A stretch of DNA of 64,000 nucleotides from Alphaproteobacteria bacterium (lineage in GTDB: Bacteria > Pseudomonadota > Alphaproteobacteria > Micropepsales > Micropepsaceae), in assembly GCA_021324545.1 (NCBI GenBank), contig JAJPIX010000020.1, positions 44,205-108,204 of the forward strand, written 5' to 3'. Made by a program: the position numbers and the translations under genes. This document shows positions 8,977-17,690 of the stretch, one piece after another. Below the pieces are notes generated by a model. The model worked only from the letters and a program-made list of their open reading frames with translations. It did no database searches and was not told the origin of the DNA. Position 1 is the first letter of the stretch. The number at the start of each line of letters is the position of its first letter.

Positions 8977-8991
8977 TTAAGAAAGTCTTAA
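8977..8991. promoter_or_regulatory. Predicted CtrA binding site (TTAA-N7-TTAA)
   Basis: TTAA at 8977-8980, seven bases, TTAA at 8988-8991: an exact match to the full CtrA consensus of alphaproteobacteria. The sequence is also a near-perfect palindrome (TTAAGA, three bases, TCTTAA). It sits between two divergent genes, 43 bases from the start of the membrane protein gene and 32 bases from the ATG of the exonuclease gene, a position suited to regulation. A 15-base match of this kind is uncommon in DNA this rich in GC. Confidence 0.5.
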
Positions 8992-9022
8992 TAGCGTGAG
9001 CCCGGCCGATTCGTTTTCAGAA

Positions 9023-9619
9023 ATGTCAAGAATTCCACAGATTCCCCACGCCGTTGTTTTCGATCTCGAATTCACAAGCTGGGAAGGTTCGCTCCAGCGC
9101 CGGTGGCTCGGCCCCGGCGAATTCAAGGAGCTGGTGCAGATCGGCGCAGTGCGCCTCAACGCGGCAACGCTTGAGGAGGAAGCATCTCTCGACGTGCTTG
9201 TGAAGCCCCGGCTCAATGCAACGCTGTCGGATTACTTCCAGACGCTCACCGGCATCACCAATTCCGAGGTCGCCGCGCGCGGCGTGGATTTCCTCGCCGC
9301 GTACGGGCGCTTCGTCGAATTCGCGGGGGAAGCGCCCGTGTTCGCGTTTGGCCGCGACGATCTCGTGTTCACCGAAAATATGCGGCTCTACGGCATCGGG
9401 GATGCGCCGCCCCTGCCGCCTTATCGCAACATCGTTCCCTGGCTTGCGGACCACGGCATGAACACGGCCCGGATGCATGCCTGCGATGTGGGTCCGCGCG
9501 CGGGCGTTGCGTTCGCCGGCCGGCGGCACAACGCGCTCGACGATGCCCGCTCTGTCGCGTCGGGCATCCGCGCCCTGGTGATGAAGGGCGCCTCCAATCC
9601 GTTTGCCTTGTCGCCCTAG
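9023..9619 (+). CDS. DEDD-family 3'-5' exonuclease domain protein
   Basis: A 198-residue RNase T/DNA polymerase III epsilon-like exonuclease. Exo I is the FDLEFTSW block near residue 14, Exo II corresponds to the LTGITNSEVA region and the following FGRDD segment, and Exo III is the HNALDDARSVA block near the C terminus, giving a DEDDh-type layout. It resembles the KapD/ERI-like group and would act on DNA or RNA ends in the cytoplasm. The ATG at 9023 places Exo I as expected; a GTG at 8996 is possible but overlaps the CtrA-box spacer. The stop overlaps the convergent DUF4908 gene by four bases. Confidence 0.8.
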   Translation: MSRIPQIPHAVVFDLEFTSWEGSLQRRWLGPGEFKELVQIGAVRLNAATLEEEASLDVLVKPRLNATLSDYFQTLTGITNSEVAARGVDFLAAYGRFVEFAGEAPVFAFGRDDLVFTENMRLYGIGDAPPLPPYRNIVPWLADHGMNTARMHACDVGPRAGVAFAGRRHNALDDARSVASGIRALVMKGASNPFALSP

Positions 9620-10374
9620 CTGTTCTTCTCGGGAACCTTCAGCAGCTTGGCCAGCGCGCGGGAAATCGCGCGCGAAGACGCCCGGCCCTCATAGCCGTTC
9701 GACGGGCTGAAGGTAACGATCAGCCGCTTTCCATTCAGCGAGAGCGTGGGGTGGGAGCCTTGCGCCATTTCCACGGTGGCGACATGCGATGCAATGGCCT
9801 GCCGCGCCGTCTTGCTGGCGGCCAGCCGCGCAAGGCCGCGCACGGTATTTTCCATCGCATCGAAAGCCCAGGCGCGCGCATTCGCATCGGCCGCGAGCAT
9901 GTTCCAGTCGGCCGCGAAGTTGATGCTGATCTGGCGCGTATAGGCAAGTCCGTCGGCCTCGTCGGATGCCGCGCTCTGCATCAGATGCAGCGAAACCTGC
10001 TGCGGGGCGATCGGCGGAGCATCGCCGTTGCGCACGGCGGGCAGGCCGTTCGGCGCCGCATCGGTATAGAGCGTGATTCCGCCCCAGCCGCTCACCTGCA
10101 TGGCAGTCGCGCCGGAATCATATTTCAGGACGCGCCCGCCGAACGATGCGCGCACCGGATAGAGCACGAAAACTTCCGGATCGTTGTCGAAGCGCAGGAG
10201 AAAATCGCTGTTGTGTGCGACGAGCGTGAACTTCACGCTGTCGCCGGCGATGTAGGTGCCGGATTCGATGTCGGCAATGCGGTCGAGCGCAAGCCCGCCG
10301 GCGGCATCCTGGGCAAGCGCCGGCGCGCCCATCAGCATCAGACCTGCCGCGAACGCTAGAACAGGCTTTCGCAT
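9616..10374 (-). CDS. DUF4908 domain secreted protein
   Basis: A 252-residue protein with a clear signal peptide (MRKPVLAFAAGLMLMGAPALA, cleavage after ALA near residue 21). The rest is a predicted beta-rich periplasmic domain that resembles DUF4908, a family found in alphaproteobacteria with no known function. The ATG at 10374 starts the signal peptide; the longer open frame upstream would bury it. It is a single gene, converging on the exonuclease gene. No catalytic motif is visible. Confidence 0.7.
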   Translation of the reverse strand: MRKPVLAFAAGLMLMGAPALAQDAAGGLALDRIADIESGTYIAGDSVKFTLVAHNSDFLLRFDNDPEVFVLYPVRASFGGRVLKYDSGATAMQVSGWGGITLYTDAAPNGLPAVRNGDAPPIAPQQVSLHLMQSAASDEADGLAYTRQISINFAADWNMLAADANARAWAFDAMENTVRGLARLAASKTARQAIASHVATVEMAQGSHPTLSLNGKRLIVTFSPSNGYEGRASSRAISRALAKLLKVPEKNS

Positions 10375-10481
10375 CGCCGTCTTTTCTCGTTTTGCAATCT
10401 CGTTCGCGCGCAAGGCTTTTGGCCTGCACGGCCCCCACAGGCATGTGCCTTATCGCTGGCGAATAGGGCAATATTATGGAG

Positions 10482-11282
10482 TCAGATGTCGTCGAAACGC
10501 CCGCCGCGGCCATGACCTTTTGCGAATTGTGCCGCGCCCCTCTGCGATTCCCCGCTTTGCAGCGTTTTCATTCCGTGCGCGAATTCGTTGGCCATGGCTT
10601 TCGGAAAATCCAGATCGAATTGTTCGTATGAAGACAACCGGTCGCCCCGCAGGCAGGTTTGGGGAAAGCGCGCGATCTCATGCGCCAGCTTTTCGGCAGC
10701 CATCCGGCCTTCGCCATCGGGCACCACGCGGTTTGCAAGTCCCATGGCAAGGGCTTCCGCCGCGCCGACGCCGCGGCCCGTCAGAATCATGTCGAGAGCG
10801 CGCGATTGCCCGATAAGGCGCGGCAGGCGCACCGTGCCGCCGTCAATCAGCGGCACGCCCCATCGGCGGCAGAACACACCGAAGACGGCGCTTTGCTCGG
10901 CCACGCGCAGATCGCACCACAACGCCAGTTCCAGTCCGCCTGCCACGGCATGGCCGCAGACCGCTGCAATGACGGGCTTGGAAAGGCGAAGGCGCGTCGG
11001 CCCCATCGGCGCGCCGACGTCGAGCCAATCAGGCGGATCGGCGGGCGGAACTGTGAGGTTCCCGCGGCCGGCAGCAACGGCTTTCAGGTCGGCGCCCGAG
11101 CAGAATGTGCCGCCCGCGCCCCACAGTACGGCGACGTTTGCGCCCTGGTCGTTTTCGAATTGCAGGAACGCCTCGGCCAGCGCTTTCGCCGTGGGGCGGT
11201 CCACGGCGTTGCGCACATCCGGGCGGTTCAGAATCACGGTTGTCACCGGTCCGTCGCGCTCGATCAGCACGCTTGCGCGCAT
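10482..11282 (-). CDS. Enoyl-CoA hydratase/isomerase (crotonase) family protein
   Basis: A 266-residue crotonase. The oxyanion-hole region is FCSGADLKA, and the second oxyanion glycine and first catalytic glutamate are kept in AGGLELAL. The position of the second catalytic glutamate (FGQPE in rat hydratase) reads FGVFC here, so a classical hydration reaction is doubtful; family members without this glutamate carry out other acyl-CoA chemistry. The ATG at 11282 has AGGGAGA upstream; a GTG at 11300 is less likely. It is divergent from the aconitase gene with about 70 bases between them. Confidence 0.85.
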   Translation of the reverse strand: MRASVLIERDGPVTTVILNRPDVRNAVDRPTAKALAEAFLQFENDQGANVAVLWGAGGTFCSGADLKAVAAGRGNLTVPPADPPDWLDVGAPMGPTRLRLSKPVIAAVCGHAVAGGLELALWCDLRVAEQSAVFGVFCRRWGVPLIDGGTVRLPRLIGQSRALDMILTGRGVGAAEALAMGLANRVVPDGEGRMAAEKLAHEIARFPQTCLRGDRLSSYEQFDLDFPKAMANEFAHGMKTLQSGESQRGAAQFAKGHGRGGRFDDI

Positions 11283-11354
11283 AGCCGCATCTCCCTTCAC
11301 TTTGCCAGCCGAACAGGACTAAAACGGCGCCACTTTACGCGCGAGGCAATCCCC

Positions 11355-14063
11355 GTGGCCAACCCCGACACCTTCAAATCCCGCAAAACGCTGACCGTAA
11401 ACGGCAAATCCTATGTCTATTTCAGCCTCGCGGCCGCCGAGAAGAACGGACTGAAGGGTATTTCCCGTCTTCCCTATTCCCTGAAGATCCTGTTGGAAAA
11501 TCTCCTCCGCTACGAGAACGGCGTATCGGTCACCGCAAGCGACATCCGCGCCGTGGCCGCCTGGCTGGATAAACGGTCCTCTGAACGCGAGATCGCGTTT
11601 CGCCCCGCGCGGGTGCTGATGCAGGATCTCACCGGCGTTCCGGCCGTCGTGGATCTCGCCGCCATGCGCGATGCAATGAAAAACCTCGGCGGCGATCCGG
11701 AAAAAATCAATCCGCTCGCCGAAGTAGATCTGGTGATCGACCATTCGGTGATGGTGGATGTGTTCGGCCGCCCCGATTCCTTCAAGCGCAATGTGCAGAT
11801 TGAGTATCAGCGCAACGGAGAGCGTTACGCCTTCCTGCGCTGGGGCCAGCAGGCGTTCGCCAATTTCAGCGTGGTGCCGCCCGGCACCGGCATCTGCCAC
11901 CAGGTCAATCTCGAATATCTCGGCCAGACGGTGTGGACACGCAAGATCAGGGAAGGAAAGAAGACGGTAGAATACGCCTTTCCCGATACGCTCGTGGGCA
12001 CCGACAGCCACACCACCATGATCAACGGGCTTGCCGTGCTGGGATGGGGCGTGGGCGGAATCGAAGCGGAAGCGGCCATGCTCGGCCAGCCGATTTCGAT
12101 GCTCATACCCGAAGTGATCGGGTTCCGGTTGAGCGGCAGATTGCGCGAAGGCGTCACCGCCACCGACCTTGTGCTCACCGTCACCGAAATGCTGCGCAAG
12201 AAAGGCGTGGTGGGAAAATTCGTGGAGTTCACCGGGCCCGGCCTCGATGAGCTTGCGCTCGAAGATCGCGCCACGATCGCCAATATGGCGCCGGAATATG
12301 GCGCCACCTGCGGGTTTTTCCCCATCGATGCGGAAACCATCCGCTATCTCAAGGCCACCGGGCGAAAAGCCCAGCGCGTGGCGCTGGTTGAAAAATATGC
12401 CAAGGCGCAAGGGCTGTTCCGCAGCTCCAGGGCCGAAGAGCCGGTGTTCACCGACACCCTGTCGCTTGATCTTTCGACCGTGGAGCCGAGCCTGGCGGGC
12501 CCAAAGCGTCCGCAGGATCGCGTGCCGCTGGCCAGGGCCGCGGAAGAATTCTCCAAAGCGCTCGTCACCACCTTCGCCAAGCAGGGCGATGAATCCAGGC
12601 GCGTGAAGCTCGAGGGCATGGACGCCGATATCGGTCATGGGGACGTTGTCATCGCGGCCATTACAAGCTGCACGAACACGTCCAATCCCTCCGTGATGAT
12701 CGGCGCGGGACTGCTCGCGAAGAAGGCTGTCGAGCGCGGACTGAAGCCCAAGCCTTGGGTCAAGACATCGCTGGCGCCGGGCAGCCAGGTTGTCACCGAG
12801 TATTATGCGAAATCGGGCCTGGGCAGATATCTCGACAAGCTCGGCTTCGAGCTGGTGGGCTATGGCTGCACGACCTGCATCGGCAATTCGGGGCCCTTGC
12901 CGGATCCCGTGGCGAAGGCGGTCACCGATGGCGATCTGGTCGCCGCCGCGGTCCTTTCGGGCAACCGTAATTTCGAAGGGCGCGTGCATCCGCAGGTGCG
13001 CGCCAATTATCTGGCCTCGCCCATGCTCGTGGTGGCCTATGCGCTTGCCGGTTCCATGACGAAAAACCTGACGCAGGAGCCGCTGGGCACCGACAAAAAA
13101 GGCCGGCCCGTCTATCTGAAAGACATCTGGCCGAGCCCGAAGGAAATCGCCGAGACGATTCGCAAGTCGCTCAAGCCTTCGGCGTTCCGCGCGCGCTATT
13201 CCAACGTGTTTGAAGGCACACCAAACTGGCGGAAGATCAAGGTCGGCAAGGGCAAGACCTATGCCTGGGACAAGCGCTCGACCTATGTGAAAAACCCGCC
13301 CTATTTCGACGGCATGGCGCGCCAGGTCACGCCTCCCTCCGATATCAGGGGCGCGCGCATCCTGGCGCTTTTCGGCGATTCCATCACCACCGACCACATC
13401 AGCCCTGCCGGTTCCATCAAGAAGGACAGTCCGGCCGGCAAATATCTGATGGAACGCGGCGTGGCCTATGCCGATTTCAATTCCTATGGCTCGCGCCGCG
13501 GCAACGACGAAGTGATGGTGCGCGGCACATTCGCCAACATCCGCATCAAGAACGAGATGATGGGCGGCAGGGAAGGCGGCAACACGATCTACTATGCCGG
13601 CGCCCAGGCGCCTGGCGAAGAGATGTCCATTTTCGATGCGGCCATGCGCTACCAGAAGGATGGCGTCCCGCTGGTGGTGATTGCGGGCAAGGAATATGGC
13701 ACCGGCTCTTCACGCGATTGGGCGGCAAAGGGTCCCAAGCTTCAGGGCGTTCGCGCGGTAATTGCCGAAAGTTTCGAGCGCATCCATCGCTCCAATCTTG
13801 TCGGCATGGGCATCGCGCCGCTGGTCTTCGAACATGGCAAGACACGGCGCGATTATGCCCTGACCGGCCGCGAAACGATCGATATTCCCGGTCTGTCGGG
13901 CAAACTTTCGCCGCGCGCGAAGATCATCGCCACAATCCACTATCCCGATGGGGCCGATGCCGAGCTTCCGCTGCATCTGATGATCCTCACCGCCGATGAA
14001 ATCAGCTATTTCGAGAACGGCGGCATCCTGCCCTTCATGGTCCGCAATCTTCTCGCGGCATAA
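11355..14063 (+). CDS. acnA: Aconitate hydratase A
   Basis: A 902-residue aconitase of the AcnA/IRP type, which interconverts citrate and isocitrate in the TCA cycle. The three cysteines that hold the [4Fe-4S] cluster are present: C439 in SCTNTSNPS and C505/C508 in GCTTCIGNSG, at the spacing known for E. coli AcnA. The substrate-binding TDSHTTM block and the C-terminal swivel domain with GTGSSRDWAAKG are intact. The GTG start at 11355 matches the family N terminus. It is followed by a DUF1223 gene, a common neighbour of acnA in alphaproteobacteria. Confidence 0.97.
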   Translation: MANPDTFKSRKTLTVNGKSYVYFSLAAAEKNGLKGISRLPYSLKILLENLLRYENGVSVTASDIRAVAAWLDKRSSEREIAFRPARVLMQDLTGVPAVVDLAAMRDAMKNLGGDPEKINPLAEVDLVIDHSVMVDVFGRPDSFKRNVQIEYQRNGERYAFLRWGQQAFANFSVVPPGTGICHQVNLEYLGQTVWTRKIREGKKTVEYAFPDTLVGTDSHTTMINGLAVLGWGVGGIEAEAAMLGQPISMLIPEVIGFRLSGRLREGVTATDLVLTVTEMLRKKGVVGKFVEFTGPGLDELALEDRATIANMAPEYGATCGFFPIDAETIRYLKATGRKAQRVALVEKYAKAQGLFRSSRAEEPVFTDTLSLDLSTVEPSLAGPKRPQDRVPLARAAEEFSKALVTTFAKQGDESRRVKLEGMDADIGHGDVVIAAITSCTNTSNPSVMIGAGLLAKKAVERGLKPKPWVKTSLAPGSQVVTEYYAKSGLGRYLDKLGFELVGYGCTTCIGNSGPLPDPVAKAVTDGDLVAAAVLSGNRNFEGRVHPQVRANYLASPMLVVAYALAGSMTKNLTQEPLGTDKKGRPVYLKDIWPSPKEIAETIRKSLKPSAFRARYSNVFEGTPNWRKIKVGKGKTYAWDKRSTYVKNPPYFDGMARQVTPPSDIRGARILALFGDSITTDHISPAGSIKKDSPAGKYLMERGVAYADFNSYGSRRGNDEVMVRGTFANIRIKNEMMGGREGGNTIYYAGAQAPGEEMSIFDAAMRYQKDGVPLVVIAGKEYGTGSSRDWAAKGPKLQGVRAVIAESFERIHRSNLVGMGIAPLVFEHGKTRRDYALTGRETIDIPGLSGKLSPRAKIIATIHYPDGADAELPLHLMILTADEISYFENGGILPFMVRNLLAA

Positions 14064-14150
14064 TTCCCTCGCGCGCCGAAGCAGCGCATAATGGCGGGGT
14101 TCAAGGCGAAGTGAGTGGAGGACAGGGGCACCAGGCCCTATGTTCGGGGG

Positions 14151-14891
14151 ATGAAATTTCACGGGATTTTCGCAGCCGCTGTGGCAGTTTCTGCCATCGC
14201 CGCGGCACAGGCCGGCGCCGGCGCGAGCCCGCCGCGGCCTGTGGTCGTGGAGCTTTACACAAGCCAGGGCTGCAACTCCTGTCCGCCGGCCGATGCGCTG
14301 TTGGCGCAGCTTGCGAGCCGCAAGGATGTCCTGGCGCTCACGCTTCCCGTGACCTACTGGGACATGCTGGGCTGGAAGGATACCTACGGCACCGAAAGCA
14401 ACACGCACCGCCAGGAATCCTATGCGAATGTGATGGGCCGCGGCGGCGTCTATACGCCACAGATGATCATCGACGGCGTTGACGACGTGGTGGGCAGCCG
14501 CCAGGCCAAGGTCATGTGGGCCATCGAGACGCGCGAGGCCGACATGACAAACGTTCCGGTCGATGTGAGCGAGACGCCGGATTATCTTCGCGTGGTCATC
14601 GGCGCTTCGCCAAAAATCAGGACCGATGCAACGATCTGGATGTTCCATATCCTGTCGCACGGCACGGCCGATATCGGCGCGGGCGAAAATCAGGGGCGCA
14701 AGCTGACATACCGCAACATCGTGCGCGACGTGCGTACGCTTGGGCCCTGGAAGGGCGACTCGGTTTCCATTGCCATGCCTCGACATGAATTTCCCGGGCC
14801 TTATGACGATGTTGCCGTGGTGCTGCAGCAGGGCGGCTATGGGCGCGTGATCGGCGCCGCGGAACTGAAACGTTCGGCTTCCGGCCGCTGA
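14151..14891 (+). CDS. DUF1223 secreted thioredoxin-like protein
   Basis: A 246-residue protein with an N-terminal signal peptide of about 25 residues, then the DUF1223 domain opening VVVELYTSQGCNSCPPAD. The CNSC pair occupies the place of a thioredoxin CxxC active site, and a GVYTPQMIIDG segment matches the cis-proline region of the thioredoxin fold. A periplasmic redox or metal-binding role is plausible but unproven. The ATG at 14151 is chosen because it begins the signal peptide and has GGGGG just upstream. It lies 87 bases after acnA on the same strand. Confidence 0.85.
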   Translation: MKFHGIFAAAVAVSAIAAAQAGAGASPPRPVVVELYTSQGCNSCPPADALLAQLASRKDVLALTLPVTYWDMLGWKDTYGTESNTHRQESYANVMGRGGVYTPQMIIDGVDDVVGSRQAKVMWAIETREADMTNVPVDVSETPDYLRVVIGASPKIRTDATIWMFHILSHGTADIGAGENQGRKLTYRNIVRDVRTLGPWKGDSVSIAMPRHEFPGPYDDVAVVLQQGGYGRVIGAAELKRSASGR

Positions 14892-14919
14892 TCCTTTAGG
14901 CTGCGCGCCGAAGGCCCGG

Positions 14920-15561
14920 ATGTTCATGACTGGTACCCCCTACTCGGACGCAGCCTTCGCGCTGGTGCTGTTCTGTGCCGCCCTTGTGCTGATGCTGGCG
15001 GCGGCGCGCGCAAACGGCGATGCGCGCGGTTATGCGCGCCTTGCAGCTGCGCTGTATCTGGCTCTTGCCGTGGCGCAGGCCGTTTCGTTTGCGGATACGC
15101 AAGCATCCATGCGTTCCTTTGCCGGAATGGTTGCGCTTCTGGCCAGCGCGATGGCGCCGCCGGCATTGGTCCTGACGCTGGCAGAAACCTTCGCGCGGCC
15201 CGCGCGGCCCTGGCTTGCCGCCTGCGTGCTGCTTGCCGGATTCTTCTGCGCCATGGCGGCCGTCATGATGAATGCGGTGCCGTTCGCGCTCATTCCCCTC
15301 GCGCTGTCGTCGGCAACGATTCTTTTCATGGGGTTTGCAGGCGCAAAGGCGGCAGCGCTCGATGCAGCCTATCTTTGTGTGGCCGCGCTTGCCCTTCTTG
15401 CCGGCGCCGGCGCCTGGCTTGCGTCGAGCCCGGGCGGCCTGGCGCTGTTCACGGCCGTGTCGCTTCTGGGATTTTCGTTTCTGCTCTTGCGGTCAGGCCA
15501 ACTGATCGAAAAGTCGGGCAAGCGGAGCGCGAAGGACACCGGCATATTGCGCAAGCCCTGA
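14920..15561 (+). CDS. Polytopic membrane protein, unknown function
   Basis: A 213-residue, strongly alanine- and leucine-rich protein with six or seven hydrophobic segments and few charged residues until the basic C-terminal tail (residues 193-213). It follows the DUF1223 gene at 28 bases and may share its transcript. No family is recognised. The ATG at 14920 is the first in frame; a second ATG six bases later is equally possible. Confidence 0.65.
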   Translation: MFMTGTPYSDAAFALVLFCAALVLMLAAARANGDARGYARLAAALYLALAVAQAVSFADTQASMRSFAGMVALLASAMAPPALVLTLAETFARPARPWLAACVLLAGFFCAMAAVMMNAVPFALIPLALSSATILFMGFAGAKAAALDAAYLCVAALALLAGAGAWLASSPGGLALFTAVSLLGFSFLLLRSGQLIEKSGKRSAKDTGILRKP

Positions 15562-15843
15562 GGCGTCCCGCCCCTTGAGCTCAAGCCCTTGCGCCAGCAC
15601 CTGGGCCGCAAAGGCCGATGGTTGCTCAAGCCCGTTCCAAACCGGCGCGTCGGTGCGTGCTTCAAAACGGCACAGTCCGGCACAAGCGCGCGAAGGGCCG
15701 GCCGTTGCGACTGCCGGTTGGCGAGCGTCGCGTTCACCATGGAAATTGGCGGTCCTGGCGCTTTTTTCCGCGGGCCGCAACGCAAAACGCGCCACCGGCG
15801 CCAGACTGCGCCCGGAAATCGGATAATGGCCGCGACCCATCAT
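15493..15843 (-). CDS. Possible small hypothetical protein
   Basis: A 116-residue open frame in the gap between two plus-strand genes, overlapping the end of the first by 69 bases on the opposite strand. Third-position GC is roughly 70 percent, lower than in the confident genes nearby, and I see no domain. The C-terminal half (PSAFAAQVLAQGL and the following helix-like stretch) looks protein-like and resembles short uncharacterised alphaproteobacterial proteins, but this could be chance. Otherwise the 395 bases at 15562-15956 hold nothing I can name. Confidence 0.3.
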   Translation of the reverse strand: MMGRGHYPISGRSLAPVARFALRPAEKSARTANFHGERDARQPAVATAGPSRACAGLCRFEARTDAPVWNGLEQPSAFAAQVLAQGLELKGRDASGLAQYAGVLRAPLARLFDQLA

Positions 15844-15956
15844 AACCGTGTCTTAACGCAAAGGGCGCGCCGCCCCCTGTCTTGGCGGCCAACTGCCTCA
15901 TCAGTTTCGACTTTTTTAATTCGCGCCCGGCATGATCGTTCCCAAGGCCCAGAAAA

Positions 15957-17687
15957 ATGCGGCCGGGGAAATGGTGGATTGTGGGAAGCCAGACGCTTCA
16001 GAAGAAGCCTGTCCGTGGCCTCGAGTCGTTGTCGGCTGTCCAGGAAGCTGAACGTCTCAGGCTTGCGCTGGCTGGCGCGCGCCAGGCCATTTTCGACTGG
16101 ACGCTGTCCGACGACCGCATCGTGTGGGACGGCGCCTCCGAAATCCTCTCGCTTCATTCTTCGCCCGAGCGGCTGAAGCAGGGCGAATGTTTTCGGGCGT
16201 GGCTTTGCGTGGAAGGCCGCGAAAAACTCGATGCGATCATCAACCGGCCGCTGCGCGGAGAAACCGGCTTCGAGCTGGATTTCGAAGTAACTTCGGCGCT
16301 GGGAGCAACCTGGTTCGAAATGTGCGGCGTGCGCATGGCCAATGCCGGCGGGCAGGCCGAACGCATCACCGGAATGTTGCGCATCGTTACCGAAAAAAAG
16401 CGCGAGATGCAGCGGCTGACCTATCTGGCCACGCGCGACGAACTGACGGGCCATCTCAACCGCACCTCGCTGCGCGGCGAGCTTGCGAAGGCCATCGAAG
16501 CCGCCGCCGCCGAGGAGCGGAATTGCGCCTATCTCGTGGCCTCGATCGACCGGCTCGCGATGATCAACGAAACCTACGGCTTTGATGCCGCCGACGAGGT
16601 GATCGTGGCGGTGGGCGAAAGGTTGGCGCGTTCGCTTCGCATGCGCGATGTCGTCGGCCGCACCGCGGGCAACAAGCTTGGCCTCATCCTGGTCGATTGC
16701 AAGGAAAGCGAACTGCCGCGCGTGGCCGAGCGCTTGCGCGCCGCGGTGCGCCGCGAGGTGATCGACACGCGCTCCGGCATGGTGTCGGCCACCATATCGG
16801 TCGGCGCGGTGCTGCTGCCGTCGGGCGCCTCGTCGAGCCAGGAAGCCATGCTGCGCGCCGAAGAAGCGCTCGATCGCGCGCGCGCCACCGGCCGCGACGG
16901 ATTCCAGATCTATGTGAAGTCGCCCCAGCGCGAAACCGCGCGGCTCAGGCTCATGGCCATCGCCGATCAGGTGGTGGAAGCGCTGAACGACAACCGGCTT
17001 GTCTTCGCCTATCAGCCGATCGTGTCCGCCGCAAGCGGAAAACCTGTGCATTACGAATGTCTGCTCAGGATGGTGCGCCCCGGCGGCGAAATCGTGTCCG
17101 CCAACAACTTCATCCCGGCCGCCGAGCAGCTGGGCCTGGTGCGCCTGGTGGACCGCCGCGCGCTGGAAATGACGGTGGCGGAGCTTTACGACCATCGCGA
17201 CATCTCCCTCGCGGTCAACGTGTCCGGCACGACCGCCGGCGATCCGTCATGGCTGCAATCCTTCGTCAATTACATTCGCGCCAATCACGAGGTGGCCCCC
17301 CGCATGATCGTGGAGCTCACCGAAACGGCGGCGCTGCACGATTTCGAGGAGAACGCCCGCTTCATCTCACGTCTGCGCGAAATGGGCTGCAAGGTCGCGA
17401 TCGACGATTTCGGCGCGGGCTATACCTCGTTCCGCAATCTGCAGATGTTGCGGGTGGACATGGTCAAGATCGACGGCGCCTATGTGAAAGGTCTGGAAGC
17501 CTCTCCCGACAACCAGATCTTCGTCCGCACGCTTGTGGATCTGGCCAAGAATTTCAACCTGAGGACTGTCGCCGAATGGGTCGGTTCGCAGGCCGAAGCC
17601 GAGCTTCTGAAAAAGCTCGGGGTGGATTACTTCCAGGGTTATCACTTCGGCGAGCCGCGGCTCGATCCGGAATGGTCGAGGCAATAG
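15957..17687 (+). CDS. EAL phosphodiesterase with PAS-like and degenerate GGDEF domains
   Basis: A 576-residue cyclic-di-GMP protein: a PAS-like sensor region (about 30-140), a GGDEF domain (about 155-315) and an EAL domain (about 335-570). The GGDEF signature reads AGNKL (residues 237-241), so diguanylate cyclase activity is very unlikely. The EAL domain keeps the key residues: E367 in ECLLR, the asparagine in NVSG, the ELTE glutamate, the DDFG aspartates, a lysine in MVKIDG and the late VAE glutamate, so it should hydrolyse c-di-GMP. No membrane segment is visible, suggesting a cytoplasmic protein. The ATG at 15957 is the most upstream sensible start. Confidence 0.9.
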   Translation: MRPGKWWIVGSQTLQKKPVRGLESLSAVQEAERLRLALAGARQAIFDWTLSDDRIVWDGASEILSLHSSPERLKQGECFRAWLCVEGREKLDAIINRPLRGETGFELDFEVTSALGATWFEMCGVRMANAGGQAERITGMLRIVTEKKREMQRLTYLATRDELTGHLNRTSLRGELAKAIEAAAAEERNCAYLVASIDRLAMINETYGFDAADEVIVAVGERLARSLRMRDVVGRTAGNKLGLILVDCKESELPRVAERLRAAVRREVIDTRSGMVSATISVGAVLLPSGASSSQEAMLRAEEALDRARATGRDGFQIYVKSPQRETARLRLMAIADQVVEALNDNRLVFAYQPIVSAASGKPVHYECLLRMVRPGGEIVSANNFIPAAEQLGLVRLVDRRALEMTVAELYDHRDISLAVNVSGTTAGDPSWLQSFVNYIRANHEVAPRMIVELTETAALHDFEENARFISRLREMGCKVAIDDFGAGYTSFRNLQMLRVDMVKIDGAYVKGLEASPDNQIFVRTLVDLAKNFNLRTVAEWVGSQAEAELLKKLGVDYFQGYHFGEPRLDPEWSRQ

Positions 17688-17690
17688 CCG

